A stretch of 36,434 nt of DNA from Nitrospirales bacterium (lineage in GTDB: Bacteria; Nitrospirota; Nitrospiria; Nitrospirales; UBA8639). The DNA is taken from assembly GCA_009377845.1 (NCBI GenBank), contig WHTE01000015.1, forward strand, positions 1 to 36,434, read 5' to 3'. Under the pieces are notes generated by a model. The model worked only from the letters and a program-made list of their open reading frames with translations, had not been told where the DNA came from and did not search any database. Made by a program: the position numbers and the translations under genes. Shown here piece after piece: positions 16,593 through 24,898 of the stretch. How positions within the stretch are numbered: position 1 is the stretch's first letter; each line of letters starts with the position of its first letter.

Positions 16593-17519
16593 ATGTCAAA
16601 TCCCGGTGAAGGAAAAGCAGTGAAGATTTCCCCAAAAGATGTGCCTGCTGTCGATCGGGCGCTTTGTCGAAGTAAGCTCTATCTATTGGTGTCATGGGGT
16701 TATCTGTACCCGGAAGATGAGGAATTTTTGGATTATCTCCAGAGTGGGGAGTTTGTCGAAGATGGCAAGACGGCCTTGGAAGGGTTAAAAAAGGAATTGC
16801 AAAATATTGGTGGCCAAGAGGCACGAGAACGTCTTGATGCGTTGGCGGCCCACTTTAATGCGATCGAAGAATGGATGTCCTCTGAAGGGGAAAACTGGAA
16901 TATTCAAGATTTGCGGGATGAGCATCGACGAGTTTTTAGTAATGTCATTGCGTTGGATTGTCCTCCATACGAAACATTGTTTGGAAATGATCATGTTTTT
17001 GGTCAGTCATATGTCATGGGGGACATTGCCGGTTTTTATAGTGCCTTTGGCCTTCAGCTTTCTCCGGATATTCATGAGCGGCTTGATCATTTGAGTGTGG
17101 AACTGGAATTTATGCATTATTTGGCCTATAAAGAATCCTATGCCATTCTCCATGATGGGGCGGAAAAGCTTAAAACGGTCATTGAGGCAGAGAAAAAATT
17201 TGTTAAAGAGCATATTGGTCGATGGGTTCCTTTGTTTTCTGGAATGTTGAAAAGAAAAGCCGATTACGGATTTTATAAGATTTTAGCTGATTTTACGTCA
17301 CATTGGATGGCATTCGATATTGCTTTTTTGGGGGTAACTCCCCAGCCTTATTCTGAGACCGATTACCGCCCTGCGACATACAGCAACCCGGAAGGTCAAA
17401 GTTTTGAATGTGGGGCTCAAGACCAAGGAAACGAATTGAGCCTTCTCATGAGCGAAGTTGGGGCTGATGCTTTTTTGGATAAAGAAAGTGGGGCACCTGG
17501 ACAATCGGGGAATGCTTAA
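16593..17519 (+). CDS. TorD/NarJ-type molybdoenzyme assembly chaperone
   Basis: A mostly helical cytoplasmic protein of 308 residues, longer than the usual 180-230, with an acidic, disordered tail after about residue 265. The core shows E-H-R-R-V-F, P-P-Y-E-T-L-F-G and the helix D-H-L-S-V-E-L-E-F-M-H-Y-L, the pattern of the TorD/DmsD/NarJ family that binds the signal or apo-form of molybdoenzymes until cofactor is inserted. ATG 16593 has AGGAA 8 bp upstream; the frame also allows GTG 16560, whose purine run touches the codon. nxrC follows after 104 bp, so nitrite oxidoreductase alpha is the likely client. Confidence 0.85.
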   Translation: MSNPGEGKAVKISPKDVPAVDRALCRSKLYLLVSWGYLYPEDEEFLDYLQSGEFVEDGKTALEGLKKELQNIGGQEARERLDALAAHFNAIEEWMSSEGENWNIQDLRDEHRRVFSNVIALDCPPYETLFGNDHVFGQSYVMGDIAGFYSAFGLQLSPDIHERLDHLSVELEFMHYLAYKESYAILHDGAEKLKTVIEAEKKFVKEHIGRWVPLFSGMLKRKADYGFYKILADFTSHWMAFDIAFLGVTPQPYSETDYRPATYSNPEGQSFECGAQDQGNELSLLMSEVGADAFLDKESGAPGQSGNA

Positions 17520-17542
17520 GAGAGTGGTTGTGAATATTTTCT

Positions 17543-17571
17543 TTTGAGAGTGACAGGTTTGAGGAGACAGG
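17543..17571 (+). repeat. Tandem near-identical direct repeat upstream of nxrC
   Basis: Two adjacent units, TTTGAGAGTGACAGG (17543-17557) and TTTGAGGAGACAGG (17558-17571), sit about 55-80 bp before the nxrC start. They could be a regulator site or part of the leader; no matching -10 hexamer was found at proper distance. Confidence 0.5.
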
Positions 17572-17623
17572 TAGTTAGCAGTCTTTTCGGTTTTAATCTT
17601 TTATCAAAGGAGGATGCGTCATT

Positions 17624-18580
17624 ATGAGATTGGTGCAGACGCGTAACAAACGACTGGTGTTTGGCGTTCTTCTGTCTGTCCTGGTGGTGTGTGTTGGTTT
17701 GACCATTGGGCAGATTCCGCTGGCCGTCTCGCAACCGGTAACGATACCGGTTGGCAAAATTACTGGCCCAATCCCAATGGATGCGGCCAATCCCGTGTGG
17801 GAATCCGTGCCCGGTATCGTTGCTCCATTAAGTGGGCAGACGATAACTACCCCAATGCACCCGAATATCTCGGTGAAAACCGTGATGATCAAAATGGCAA
17901 CCAATGGCCAAGAGATCGGCGTGTGGGCCAACTGGGGGGATCAAACATTGAATAACACCACCATTGGTCCGCAGGATTTCAGAGACCAGGTGGCTGTGCA
18001 ATTTCCCGTGCAAACTGCAGGCGCTCCTCCGTTTCAATGTATGGGCCAGTCTGGTGGGACGGTCAACATTTGGCGGTGGAATGCGGAATGGCAAAAGGAT
18101 CTTGGGACCGGGGTAGCGGGCATGTGGGATGTGGATAATCAATATCCTTCCATAGCCTGGGATTTTTACTATGAAGAGCCGGCTGGTGGCGTGACCTATC
18201 CGGACAGAATTGGCCGGAGCTTAGGGCCGTTTAACCCTGGTATTTGGTCAGGCAACATCATGTCCGATCCGGACCTTCGGCGGAGCACAGTCGAAGATTT
18301 GAATGCCAATGGATTTAGCACCTTGACCACCCAAGCGTCGCAAGATGTGATAGGCAATGGATTATGGGAGCCGTATGGGTCAATAAAGGGTGGTTGCTGT
18401 AGTGGACCGACCTGGCGTGTCGTGATGAAGCGAAGTCTCAAGACGCAGGACCCCAACGATGTTCAGTTTACGGCAGGCTCCAGCTTCCCGGTTGCCTTTG
18501 CTGTCTGGGATGGTGCCAACGTGGAACGGAACGGGATGAAGGGGATTTCGACCTGGTTTACGGCTCAAATGCCAAACTAG
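17624..18580 (+). CDS. nxrC: Nitrite oxidoreductase gamma subunit (haem b)
   Basis: A 318-residue secreted protein of the ethylbenzene dehydrogenase-type haem family. R-N-K-R followed by a hydrophobic stretch (about 11-28) is a Sec-type signal peptide. Met140 (F-Q-C-M-G-Q) and Lys306 (R-N-G-M-K-G-I-S) match the Met/Lys axial haem b ligands known in ethylbenzene dehydrogenase gamma. The subunit would take electrons from the iron-sulfur subunit NxrB and pass them to the respiratory chain in the periplasm. AGGAGG precedes ATG 17624 at good spacing. It follows the TorD-like chaperone and ends at a strong terminator. nxrA and nxrB are not nearby in this window, so assignment rests on family, chaperone and locus. 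Confidence 0.85.
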   Translation: MRLVQTRNKRLVFGVLLSVLVVCVGLTIGQIPLAVSQPVTIPVGKITGPIPMDAANPVWESVPGIVAPLSGQTITTPMHPNISVKTVMIKMATNGQEIGVWANWGDQTLNNTTIGPQDFRDQVAVQFPVQTAGAPPFQCMGQSGGTVNIWRWNAEWQKDLGTGVAGMWDVDNQYPSIAWDFYYEEPAGGVTYPDRIGRSLGPFNPGIWSGNIMSDPDLRRSTVEDLNANGFSTLTTQASQDVIGNGLWEPYGSIKGGCCSGPTWRVVMKRSLKTQDPNDVQFTAGSSFPVAFAVWDGANVERNGMKGISTWFTAQMPN

Positions 18581-18639
18581 GTTCTGTCCTTTTCTGAACA
18601 GAGTCGCTCCTGATTTTTGGCTCTGACTAAACTTAAAAG

Positions 18640-18690
18640 CCTCCGGTGATTGACTCCAGCGATGGGGAAGGTTGCCGGAGGTTTTTTTTT
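18640..18690 (+). terminator. Rho-independent terminator of nxrC
   Basis: CCTCCGG (18640-18646) pairs with CCGGAGG (18675-18681) and is followed by nine T (18682-18690). Extra A-T pairs extend the base and a few weaker pairs extend the top of the stem. Confidence 0.9.
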
Positions 18691-18710
18691 GGGTATAAGA
18701 TACTATTCAG

Positions 18711-18728
18711 GAGAATTCTGAGAATTCT
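18711..18728. repeat. Perfect 9-bp tandem repeat of a palindromic unit
   Basis: GAGAATTCT occurs twice head to tail. Each copy contains the 8-bp palindrome AGAATTCT, typical of a dimeric regulator half-site pair. It lies between the nxrC terminator and the radical SAM promoter candidate. Confidence 0.5.
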
Positions 18729-18801
18729 TATGGAGAAATGAGTTTTAGGAAGTCACCTGTCAAATATTTTAGAGATTCATCGATCCACGAGAGGTAAATT
18801 G

Positions 18802-18831
18802 TTGCATTGAGAAGAATCCGGCGTGTATAAA
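18802..18831 (+). promoter_or_regulatory. Possible promoter for the radical SAM gene
   Basis: TATAAA (18826-18831) is a good -10 element, with a poor -35 (TTGCAT, 18802-18807) 18 bp upstream. The weak -35 may mean an activator is needed, and the tandem repeat at 18711-18728 is a candidate site. Confidence 0.35.
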
Positions 18832-18887
18832 TTTAGAATATACATCATCAATGTTTTTTATCATCCCCATTACCTGGGAGCCGCGTT

Positions 18888-20660
18888 GTGAAAATTTCGC
18901 TTTTATTTCCTCCAAGTTGGCATCCCTCTCAGCCCTATTTGAGTATTCCCTGCCTTTCAGCCTTCCTTGAAAAATCAGGGGTTTCAGTTCACCAGCAACG
19001 TGATTTGAATATTGAATTACTTGATAAGGTTTTGACCAAAAATTTTGGTTTGGAAGTTCATCAAAGGTTAGTCGATTTGGTTAAAAGGCTCGAGCAATCG
19101 GTTCTTGGAGAAGCTGGTCCAGGGAGTAAGGAGCATTACGCTCGGGCCGTCGAGTCACTTGACCGATTTCCCTATTTGATTGATGAAATTGAACTCGCTA
19201 AAGCTTCGCTGCGTGGGAAAGAATTTTATGATTTGGAACGGTACCGAGAATGTCTTTTTCTGATTGATCGGTGGTTGGAAGTAGTTTCTTCTTTATATTT
19301 TCCAACGCGGATGACTGTGGTGGACAATCAATTCACGTATTCTATTTATTCTTCGAGGGAAATTATCCAAGCCATTCATGATGAAACCCAAAACCCTTAT
19401 CTTGATCTTTACCGGCACTTTTTCCTTCCCGCTTTTGCTCAAGAAACTCCAGATTTTGTCGGGGTTTCCATCACTGCGACATCCCAGATTATTCCCGGAT
19501 TAACTCTGTGTAAATTAATTAAAGAAATCCATCCCGATGTTCATGTGACGGTCGGTGGCAGTATTTTTACTCGATTGGTGGATAATCTCAGGCGATGTGA
19601 TCGGCTGTTTCAATTGACGGATGATTTTATTGTGTTTGAAGGTGAAACCGCGCTGTTGGAAATGATTAATCAGTTAGAAGGGAAAAATGACTTCAGTAAA
19701 GTGCCTAATCTCATCTGGCGGCAAGATGGAAAGATTGTCGTGAATCAGCCTTTTTACTCTGAAAATTTAACGGAGCATCCTGCCCCGAATTATGATGGAT
19801 TTCCTTTGGGGCAATATTTGGCACCCCATACGGTATTGCCGATTCAATTTTCCAGAGGGTGTTATTACAAGGACTGCGCCTTTTGCGCCTTGACCTTGGA
19901 CCATCAGAATTTCCGGCAGAAAGATCCCATGAAAGTTGTCGATGAATTAGAGGCGCTGTCTCGCAAATATGAAACACCCTATTTTTTCTTTACCGATGAA
20001 TGTCTGGCCCTTTCACCGACCAAGCGGCTTTGCAAGGAACTGATTCATCGAAATTTGGATTTACAGTGGACCGCGGAGTTGCGGTTTGAAAAGAATTTAT
20101 CTCGCGAATTGTTAGCGTCGATGCGAGAAGCAGGATGCCAGAAGATTGTGTTTGGTTTGGAAACCTATAATGCCCGGTTAATGGATTTCATGGTGAAGGG
20201 GATTACTCAAGAAAATGTCGATCGGATCTGTTCGGATTGTGTGGACCTCGGGATGGCGGTGCACTGCTACGTGATTGTTGGATTTCCTACTGAAACGGAA
20301 GAAGAGGCTTTGGAAACGATGAATTTTATCGTCAAGAATACTAAGCTCCATTCTTCGTATGGATTTTCCTGTCAACCCTGTCTGTTTGATCTAGAAAAGG
20401 AAGCTCCAATTATGAGTGACCCAGGGGGATATGGGATTCAACGAATTATGCGACCAGCCTCGGAGGATTTGAGTTTAGGATTCTTTTATGAAGTCAAATC
20501 AGGGATGACCCCAGAGCAGGCTGAAAAAGTGTATCAACATGTGTATGAAAAGATTAGCGAAGTTGTGTGTGAATTGCCATTTAATTATTCTATGGCGGAT
20601 GGCCTGCTATATATCACCCGCCATAACAAGCAACTGGAAGCGCAACCCTCTAGTATATAG
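18888..20660 (+). CDS. Radical SAM protein with B12-binding-like N-terminal half
   Basis: A 590-residue cytoplasmic enzyme. The N-terminal half begins M-K-I-S-L-L-F-P-P-S and has a Rossmann-like segment ending V-T-V-G-G-S-I-F, as in B12-dependent radical SAM proteins, although the D-x-H-x-x-G cobalt-binding motif was not seen. The radical SAM core binds its [4Fe-4S] cluster through C325-x4-C330-x2-C333, the spacing seen in many B12-type family members, followed by F-F-F-T-D-E-C and V-G-F-P-T-E-T-E. GTG 18888 has GGGAG 7 bp upstream. The substrate is unknown. Its place between nxrC and a membrane/TPR/TatA/NHL set makes maturation of a partner protein or a cofactor plausible. Other options are lipid or peptide modification. 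Confidence 0.85.
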   Translation: MKISLLFPPSWHPSQPYLSIPCLSAFLEKSGVSVHQQRDLNIELLDKVLTKNFGLEVHQRLVDLVKRLEQSVLGEAGPGSKEHYARAVESLDRFPYLIDEIELAKASLRGKEFYDLERYRECLFLIDRWLEVVSSLYFPTRMTVVDNQFTYSIYSSREIIQAIHDETQNPYLDLYRHFFLPAFAQETPDFVGVSITATSQIIPGLTLCKLIKEIHPDVHVTVGGSIFTRLVDNLRRCDRLFQLTDDFIVFEGETALLEMINQLEGKNDFSKVPNLIWRQDGKIVVNQPFYSENLTEHPAPNYDGFPLGQYLAPHTVLPIQFSRGCYYKDCAFCALTLDHQNFRQKDPMKVVDELEALSRKYETPYFFFTDECLALSPTKRLCKELIHRNLDLQWTAELRFEKNLSRELLASMREAGCQKIVFGLETYNARLMDFMVKGITQENVDRICSDCVDLGMAVHCYVIVGFPTETEEEALETMNFIVKNTKLHSSYGFSCQPCLFDLEKEAPIMSDPGGYGIQRIMRPASEDLSLGFFYEVKSGMTPEQAEKVYQHVYEKISEVVCELPFNYSMADGLLYITRHNKQLEAQPSSI

Positions 20661-20727
20661 AATGGGGCATCCTGGGCAGTCAACGTTCACTCAATCACGT
20701 GTCCATCCATAACTCTAGACTTAAACG

Positions 20728-21840
20728 ATGATTGCTACTACTGAAAAAGGTGCCGAAAAGATAGACAGTCCTGGGCTCCTTTTTGAATGGGGCCTCAAGA
20801 GTTTGCTGTTCGCAGCTTTTTTTGAGTTAGTTTTGTATCGGTTGGTTTCACGGTTGGGGATGCATCTTGGAAAGTTAGCGGAGAAATACGAAGCGGTACG
20901 AATTGGATTTCGGACACTGTCGTCATTGGGGTTTGTGCTGTTGAATATGACCGCCATTCTGGTTTTTCTGATATTGGGGATTTTGCTTGTTCAAAAAATA
21001 CGGACCAAGCTATGGGTGGGCCATTGGGATAAGGTGGTGATTCCTTTGGTGGCCTTGTTGGTAGCCTGTACGGTGGGCTATTTATTTTTTCCACCGGTCA
21101 TGTTGGGAACGATTATCTATAACATTTTGGCGTTTGGGTTGCTCGTCATCCTTTTGATGGAATACTGGGGGAACCATCGGCTATTCAGTCAACGGCTCAT
21201 GGTGGGTAGTTTTTTTCTAGGGATTAGCGGATGGCTGTACTATCAAACGATGTCCACGACCTATGGATGGCTCAACATTCTTGATGCCCCCCCCCTGGTG
21301 CATGAGGCCAACCGGTTAGGGGAGGCCTTAATGGTTCTCTCCAGTATCTTAGTGTTTTGGGCCTATGGTAGCACCTCGATTGTCACTAAAAACAAGCAAC
21401 AACGTCGGTGGGGCTTAACCTTGTTGATCAGCGGCGGCGGTGTCTTTTTAACTCTTCTCTTCATGGATTTTTTCCTTTCTCTCTGGAATCCTGAAGTGGC
21501 AAAGGAAGTAAGAAAGGCTGGCGAGGGGGTAGGATGGATTTTCCAAATGGGGATGGGCTATACATTCTATCTCCCCTTTGCGTTTTATGTGTTGGGCTTC
21601 ACTTGTTGGGCTTATACCGTGATTAAGTTGGTTTTGATTGGCCGGTTAGCGGGATATGGGCTGGGCCTCATGTTTATGGCAGGCTATGCGCTTCAATTAT
21701 CGCATTTGACCTTGATGGTAGTGCTTGGGTTAATGTTGTTAAATATTGATAAACAAGGTACTTTAGGAAAACTTCGTAAGAAAATTCATGACGGGTTAGT
21801 CTATCAACCAATTCGTCCCGTTTACGGGCAAACACAGTAG
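20728..21840 (+). CDS. Polytopic membrane protein of unknown function
   Basis: A 370-residue protein with about nine predicted transmembrane helices (near residues 24-40, 65-88, 103-120, 125-146, 156-174, 200-217, 229-252, 277-302, 308-338). No family is recognised. Histidines occur at loop or helix positions (46, 99, 150, 192, 326), but no clear haem pair or transporter motif is evident. A conserved-looking loop with D-A-P-P-L-V-H-E-A-N precedes helix 6. The stop is 15 bp from the TPR gene start, so these two are likely cotranscribed. The start ATG 20728 lacks a clear ribosome site. Confidence 0.8.
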   Translation: MIATTEKGAEKIDSPGLLFEWGLKSLLFAAFFELVLYRLVSRLGMHLGKLAEKYEAVRIGFRTLSSLGFVLLNMTAILVFLILGILLVQKIRTKLWVGHWDKVVIPLVALLVACTVGYLFFPPVMLGTIIYNILAFGLLVILLMEYWGNHRLFSQRLMVGSFFLGISGWLYYQTMSTTYGWLNILDAPPLVHEANRLGEALMVLSSILVFWAYGSTSIVTKNKQQRRWGLTLLISGGGVFLTLLFMDFFLSLWNPEVAKEVRKAGEGVGWIFQMGMGYTFYLPFAFYVLGFTCWAYTVIKLVLIGRLAGYGLGLMFMAGYALQLSHLTLMVVLGLMLLNIDKQGTLGKLRKKIHDGLVYQPIRPVYGQTQ

Positions 21841-21854
21841 GTAGGATACACGCA

Positions 21855-22670
21855 ATGGAAGAACAAGGTGGTGGAAGTCAAACGATGGAATCCCAGGCCG
21901 GTGAAGCGACCACAGAAGAACGGCCATTAACCGTTGATGAGGAAATTGCTGAACTTGAAAAGTTACTGAGCGAGGAGCCTGACGACTTTCAAGCGCGGTG
22001 TCGGTTAGGGGAGCTCTATTTCAATAAGGGGCGGATGGATGAAGCGCTGGCGGAAGTGAAAAAGTCGATTGAGATGGCGGAAGGCATTCGGGTGGAAATG
22101 GATCGGTCTCTGGCTATGTATTACTCGAATCTTGGAACAATTTATGGAACTAAGGGGATGCTGGATGAGGCCACAGCTCAATTTAAACGGGCGCTGGAGT
22201 TAAACCCCTATGATGTACTTGCCCTCTTTAATGTCGGGCGACTCTACAATGACAAAAATGAATTTCTGGAGGCCAGAGAGTATTTTGAACGTCTGATCGA
22301 AATTTCACCTGAGGATCCGATAGCTTGGTATAATTTGGCAGGTGTTTATGAAAAATTGGATGATCCCAAGATATCTGACTTTAATACCTTGGACATGGCA
22401 ATGCAGGCCTATATGAAAGTATTGCAGTTTGATTCGAATCATCTGGAGTCGAGTTTTAAGCTAATGGAAATTTCCTTAAACCTCAAGAAACCGGATATGG
22501 CGGTCAAAGTCATGGAAGATGCCGTTGAAAATAATCCTGATGAGCCATTGGCCTATTATAATCTGATTAACACATACGAAAAATGCAAGATGTTTGAACA
22601 AGCGGAAGAGACCAGGAATCGTCTCAAAGATCGGTTTAGCAAGCGTTCACGGGAAACGGTAAAAAAGTGA
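21855..22670 (+). CDS. Tetratricopeptide repeat protein
   Basis: A 271-residue soluble protein with about five TPR units. Clear examples are [27 protein letters not shown] and [15 protein letters not shown]. An acidic N-terminal tail (residues 1-35) precedes them and there is no signal peptide, so it is probably a cytoplasmic scaffold. It lies 15 bp after the membrane protein gene and 22 bp before tatA. Confidence 0.92.
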   Translation: MEEQGGGSQTMESQAGEATTEERPLTVDEEIAELEKLLSEEPDDFQARCRLGELYFNKGRMDEALAEVKKSIEMAEGIRVEMDRSLAMYYSNLGTIYGTKGMLDEATAQFKRALELNPYDVLALFNVGRLYNDKNEFLEAREYFERLIEISPEDPIAWYNLAGVYEKLDDPKISDFNTLDMAMQAYMKVLQFDSNHLESSFKLMEISLNLKKPDMAVKVMEDAVENNPDEPLAYYNLINTYEKCKMFEQAEETRNRLKDRFSKRSRETVKK

Positions 22671-22692
22671 TACCCCAACAAGGAGAGATACC

Positions 22693-23013
22693 ATGTTTGG
22701 AAGCTTAGGTTTTACAGAATTAATTCTCATCCTGATGATTGTGCTGATTATTTTTGGGGCAGGGAAATTGCCACAATTGGGCGAGGGAGTAGGAAAAGCT
22801 ATTAAAGGATTCAAAAAATCCGTCCAAGAGGCAGAGGCCTATGATGTGGAGCCCCAAACCCAAGCAGAAAATACTGCATCAACTGCTCCGGCTGGCGCTC
22901 AACCGCAAATTTCGCAACCCATGCATACCGCCTCAGTGGGAACGAACGCCCAAATTCAGCCGGAAACGGTCCATTCCGCTCAGGACCATGTTGCCGCGCC
23001 ATCTAAGACCTAA
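22693..23013 (+). CDS. tatA: Twin-arginine translocase subunit TatA
   Basis: A 106-residue protein with the TatA/E plan: short N-terminal helix ([17 protein letters not shown]), the hinge [10 protein letters not shown], an amphipathic helix ([11 protein letters not shown]), then a low-complexity Gln/Ala/Pro tail. It forms the pore that exports folded, cofactor-loaded proteins. An AAGGAGAG ribosome site lies just before ATG 22693. tatB and tatC are not here. Placement among NXR-type genes fits export of a folded molybdoenzyme. Confidence 0.93.
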   Translation: MFGSLGFTELILILMIVLIIFGAGKLPQLGEGVGKAIKGFKKSVQEAEAYDVEPQTQAENTASTAPAGAQPQISQPMHTASVGTNAQIQPETVHSAQDHVAAPSKT

Positions 23014-23101
23014 TCCTTCCTGAAAGGTGAGGAGTCCAAAGGCGGGAGTTGGATTATTCGTACATTGTCACATCGGATAAATGCCAAAGGGTGAATTTTC
23101 T

Positions 23102-24355
23102 ATGAGTACAGAGACCGCGTTAGAAATTGGGGTCATTGAAACCTTTGCAGGAAACGGAAAATCCCGTAGTACGGGTGATGGCAAGCGAGCAGTGAAATCT
23201 GGTATTCCGTTGCCTAACCATATTGCCATTGATCGGGATGAGCGGTTTTTATACATTGCGGAATCCGGTTCTGACCGAATCAGGCGGGTGGACATGGAGA
23301 CGGGTCTCTTGCATAACTTTGCGGGTACGGGTGAGACCTGTTATAGCGGTGATTACGGTCCCTGTGGGGAAGCTGGGCTTTACCTTCCGTTAGATGTCTT
23401 GTGTGATTCACAAAATAATATCTATATCTGTGATTCCGGTAGTAATCGTATTCGAAAAATTGACGCAGAAACAGGAATCATTACAACCATTGTCGGAACG
23501 GGGCAGTGGGGATTTAATGGTGATGGGCCGGCGTTGGAGCGCAATTTAACGTATCCTGCGGCCATTGCATTAGACGATCAGGATAATCTCTATATTGCAG
23601 ACACCCAAGCCCACCGCATTCGTCATTTTGACCCTCAGACAGGAATGCTGACGACGATTGCCGGGTGCTGGACGGCAGAAGATGATGAGCGCGTGAGTCC
23701 TCTGACGGCACAAAATCTTATTGTCCTTTCCGGTGATGCCATTGGAATTGATTTTAGCAACGACGAAGGCTTGCTCCGCCCGAGGTGTTCTGACGGGTTA
23801 GATTTGACATTATATCTCGACGACGGGAAATCGGCTCTGGAGTGCAGGTTGTACGATGTGGTCGATATTGATGTGGATCGACATGGGGATCTCTATATTA
23901 CGGATAAAGGGACTAATCGGATTAGAAAAATCGACATGAAAACTGGGATGATGTCTACTGTGGCTGGGGTCTGCAGGTATGGGTTTGACGGTGATGGAAA
24001 ATTGGCGGTGCAATCCATGCTCAATGTCCCGGAAGGTGCTGTGGTGGACTCAGATGCAAATGTCTATATCTCCGATTCGATGAACCACCGGATTCGAAAA
24101 GTCGATGGCAAGACCGGTGTGATTACGACCATCGCCGGAAATGGGGATAGTGGCTATGATGATAAAAATATGGGTGGTTGTGGCGCCGCTCGCTTTGTGG
24201 CGAAAGAAGACGCTGGGATGCTGAAGCATGGGGATGGTCTCCTTGCCATCGAGGCTATCGTGAATACCCCAGCCGGATTGACCCTGGACTCTCAGGGAAA
24301 TTTATACATTTGCGAGCGGAATGAAAATAAAATTCGTCGAGTGAAATTACGATAA
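23102..24355 (+). CDS. NHL-repeat beta-propeller protein
   Basis: A 417-residue protein with about six NHL-type repeats, each showing L-Y-I-A-D/S-x-x-x-x-R-I-R-K-I/V-D followed by G-x-I-T-T-I-A-G-x-G and often G-D-G. No signal peptide is visible, although the extracellular-style repeat is often secreted. ATG 23102 is preferred because AAAGGGTG lies upstream at acceptable spacing; ATG 23081 in the same frame lacks one. An insert near residues 195-250 breaks the repeat pattern and carries a Cys. The propeller probably binds protein or sugar. It closes the rightward radical SAM/membrane/TPR/tatA run; a separate promoter cannot be excluded. Confidence 0.88.
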   Translation: MSTETALEIGVIETFAGNGKSRSTGDGKRAVKSGIPLPNHIAIDRDERFLYIAESGSDRIRRVDMETGLLHNFAGTGETCYSGDYGPCGEAGLYLPLDVLCDSQNNIYICDSGSNRIRKIDAETGIITTIVGTGQWGFNGDGPALERNLTYPAAIALDDQDNLYIADTQAHRIRHFDPQTGMLTTIAGCWTAEDDERVSPLTAQNLIVLSGDAIGIDFSNDEGLLRPRCSDGLDLTLYLDDGKSALECRLYDVVDIDVDRHGDLYITDKGTNRIRKIDMKTGMMSTVAGVCRYGFDGDGKLAVQSMLNVPEGAVVDSDANVYISDSMNHRIRKVDGKTGVITTIAGNGDSGYDDKNMGGCGAARFVAKEDAGMLKHGDGLLAIEAIVNTPAGLTLDSQGNLYICERNENKIRRVKLR

Positions 24356-24630
24356 TCCGGTCTAGACAATTATCGTATATAAAGTGGCCTTCATGAGGTG
24401 TTCTCTAAGACGATCTTTAGAAAAGGCGTAGAGGCCTTGTCTAATATCTCATCACCAGCACCGTTTCACAGCGTAGAGTAGAGTATGGAAGTTGAAATGG
24501 CTTGTTGGAAATGAGAAAAACGTCTGTCGGCTATACTATTTGGGACGTTCCGGTGGTGGGTTTAATTTAAAGGGTTGGTTATCCGCTTGTTGGTTCTAGT
24601 GTGTAAAGTTCTTTTTGCTTCTCTCGCCAA

Positions 24631-24697
24631 CCAAAGGGTGGGAATCTGTTATTTCTTTTTGGCCATTTTCGGTCACACCCGTTTGGCCTCTTTTTTT
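24631..24697 (+). terminator. Possible Rho-independent terminator with a bulged stem
   Basis: CCAAAGGGTG (24631-24640) pairs with CACCC-G-TTTGG (24676-24686), leaving one bulged G, and is followed by CCTC and seven T (24691-24697). The loop is long, about 35 nt, and distance from the NHL stop is about 275 bp, so confidence is moderate. Confidence 0.45.
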
Positions 24698-24734
24698 GAT
24701 TTGTACTCTATTCGATCCTGTGCGACCGCTCCTC

Positions 24735-24817
24735 CATTCAAAATGGTATGATAGAGTCATTCAAGATGATTGAAACATTTTTCTAGCAAAGGTGATGCCT
24801 TGCTAGGTGTGAAACAT
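24735..24817. repeat. Cluster of direct repeats and a hairpin upstream of the gamma-like operon
   Basis: CATTCAAAATG (24735-24745) and CATTCAAGATG (24758-24768) are near-identical 11-mers. TGAAACAT occurs at 24771-24778 and 24810-24817. Between the latter copies, CTAGCAA (24783-24789) and TTGCTAG (24800-24806) form a perfect 7-bp inverted repeat. Such packing suggests a regulatory region. Confidence 0.45.
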
Positions 24818-24898
24818 CGTAGAAATGGTTCCGCGACGTGTGTCATCATGTAATAATAAACGCTTGGAATCGTTGTTAATCCCTAAAGGAACCCAAGG

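Larger units (their letters stand above)
24356..24898. other. Long intergenic region before the second gamma-like gene
   Basis: 543 bp with no convincing coding frame. The middle holds a terminator-like hairpin (24631-24697) and the right part holds direct repeats and a hairpin (24735-24817). No tRNA-like fold was noticed. It may contain a small RNA or a long leader. Confidence 0.5.
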
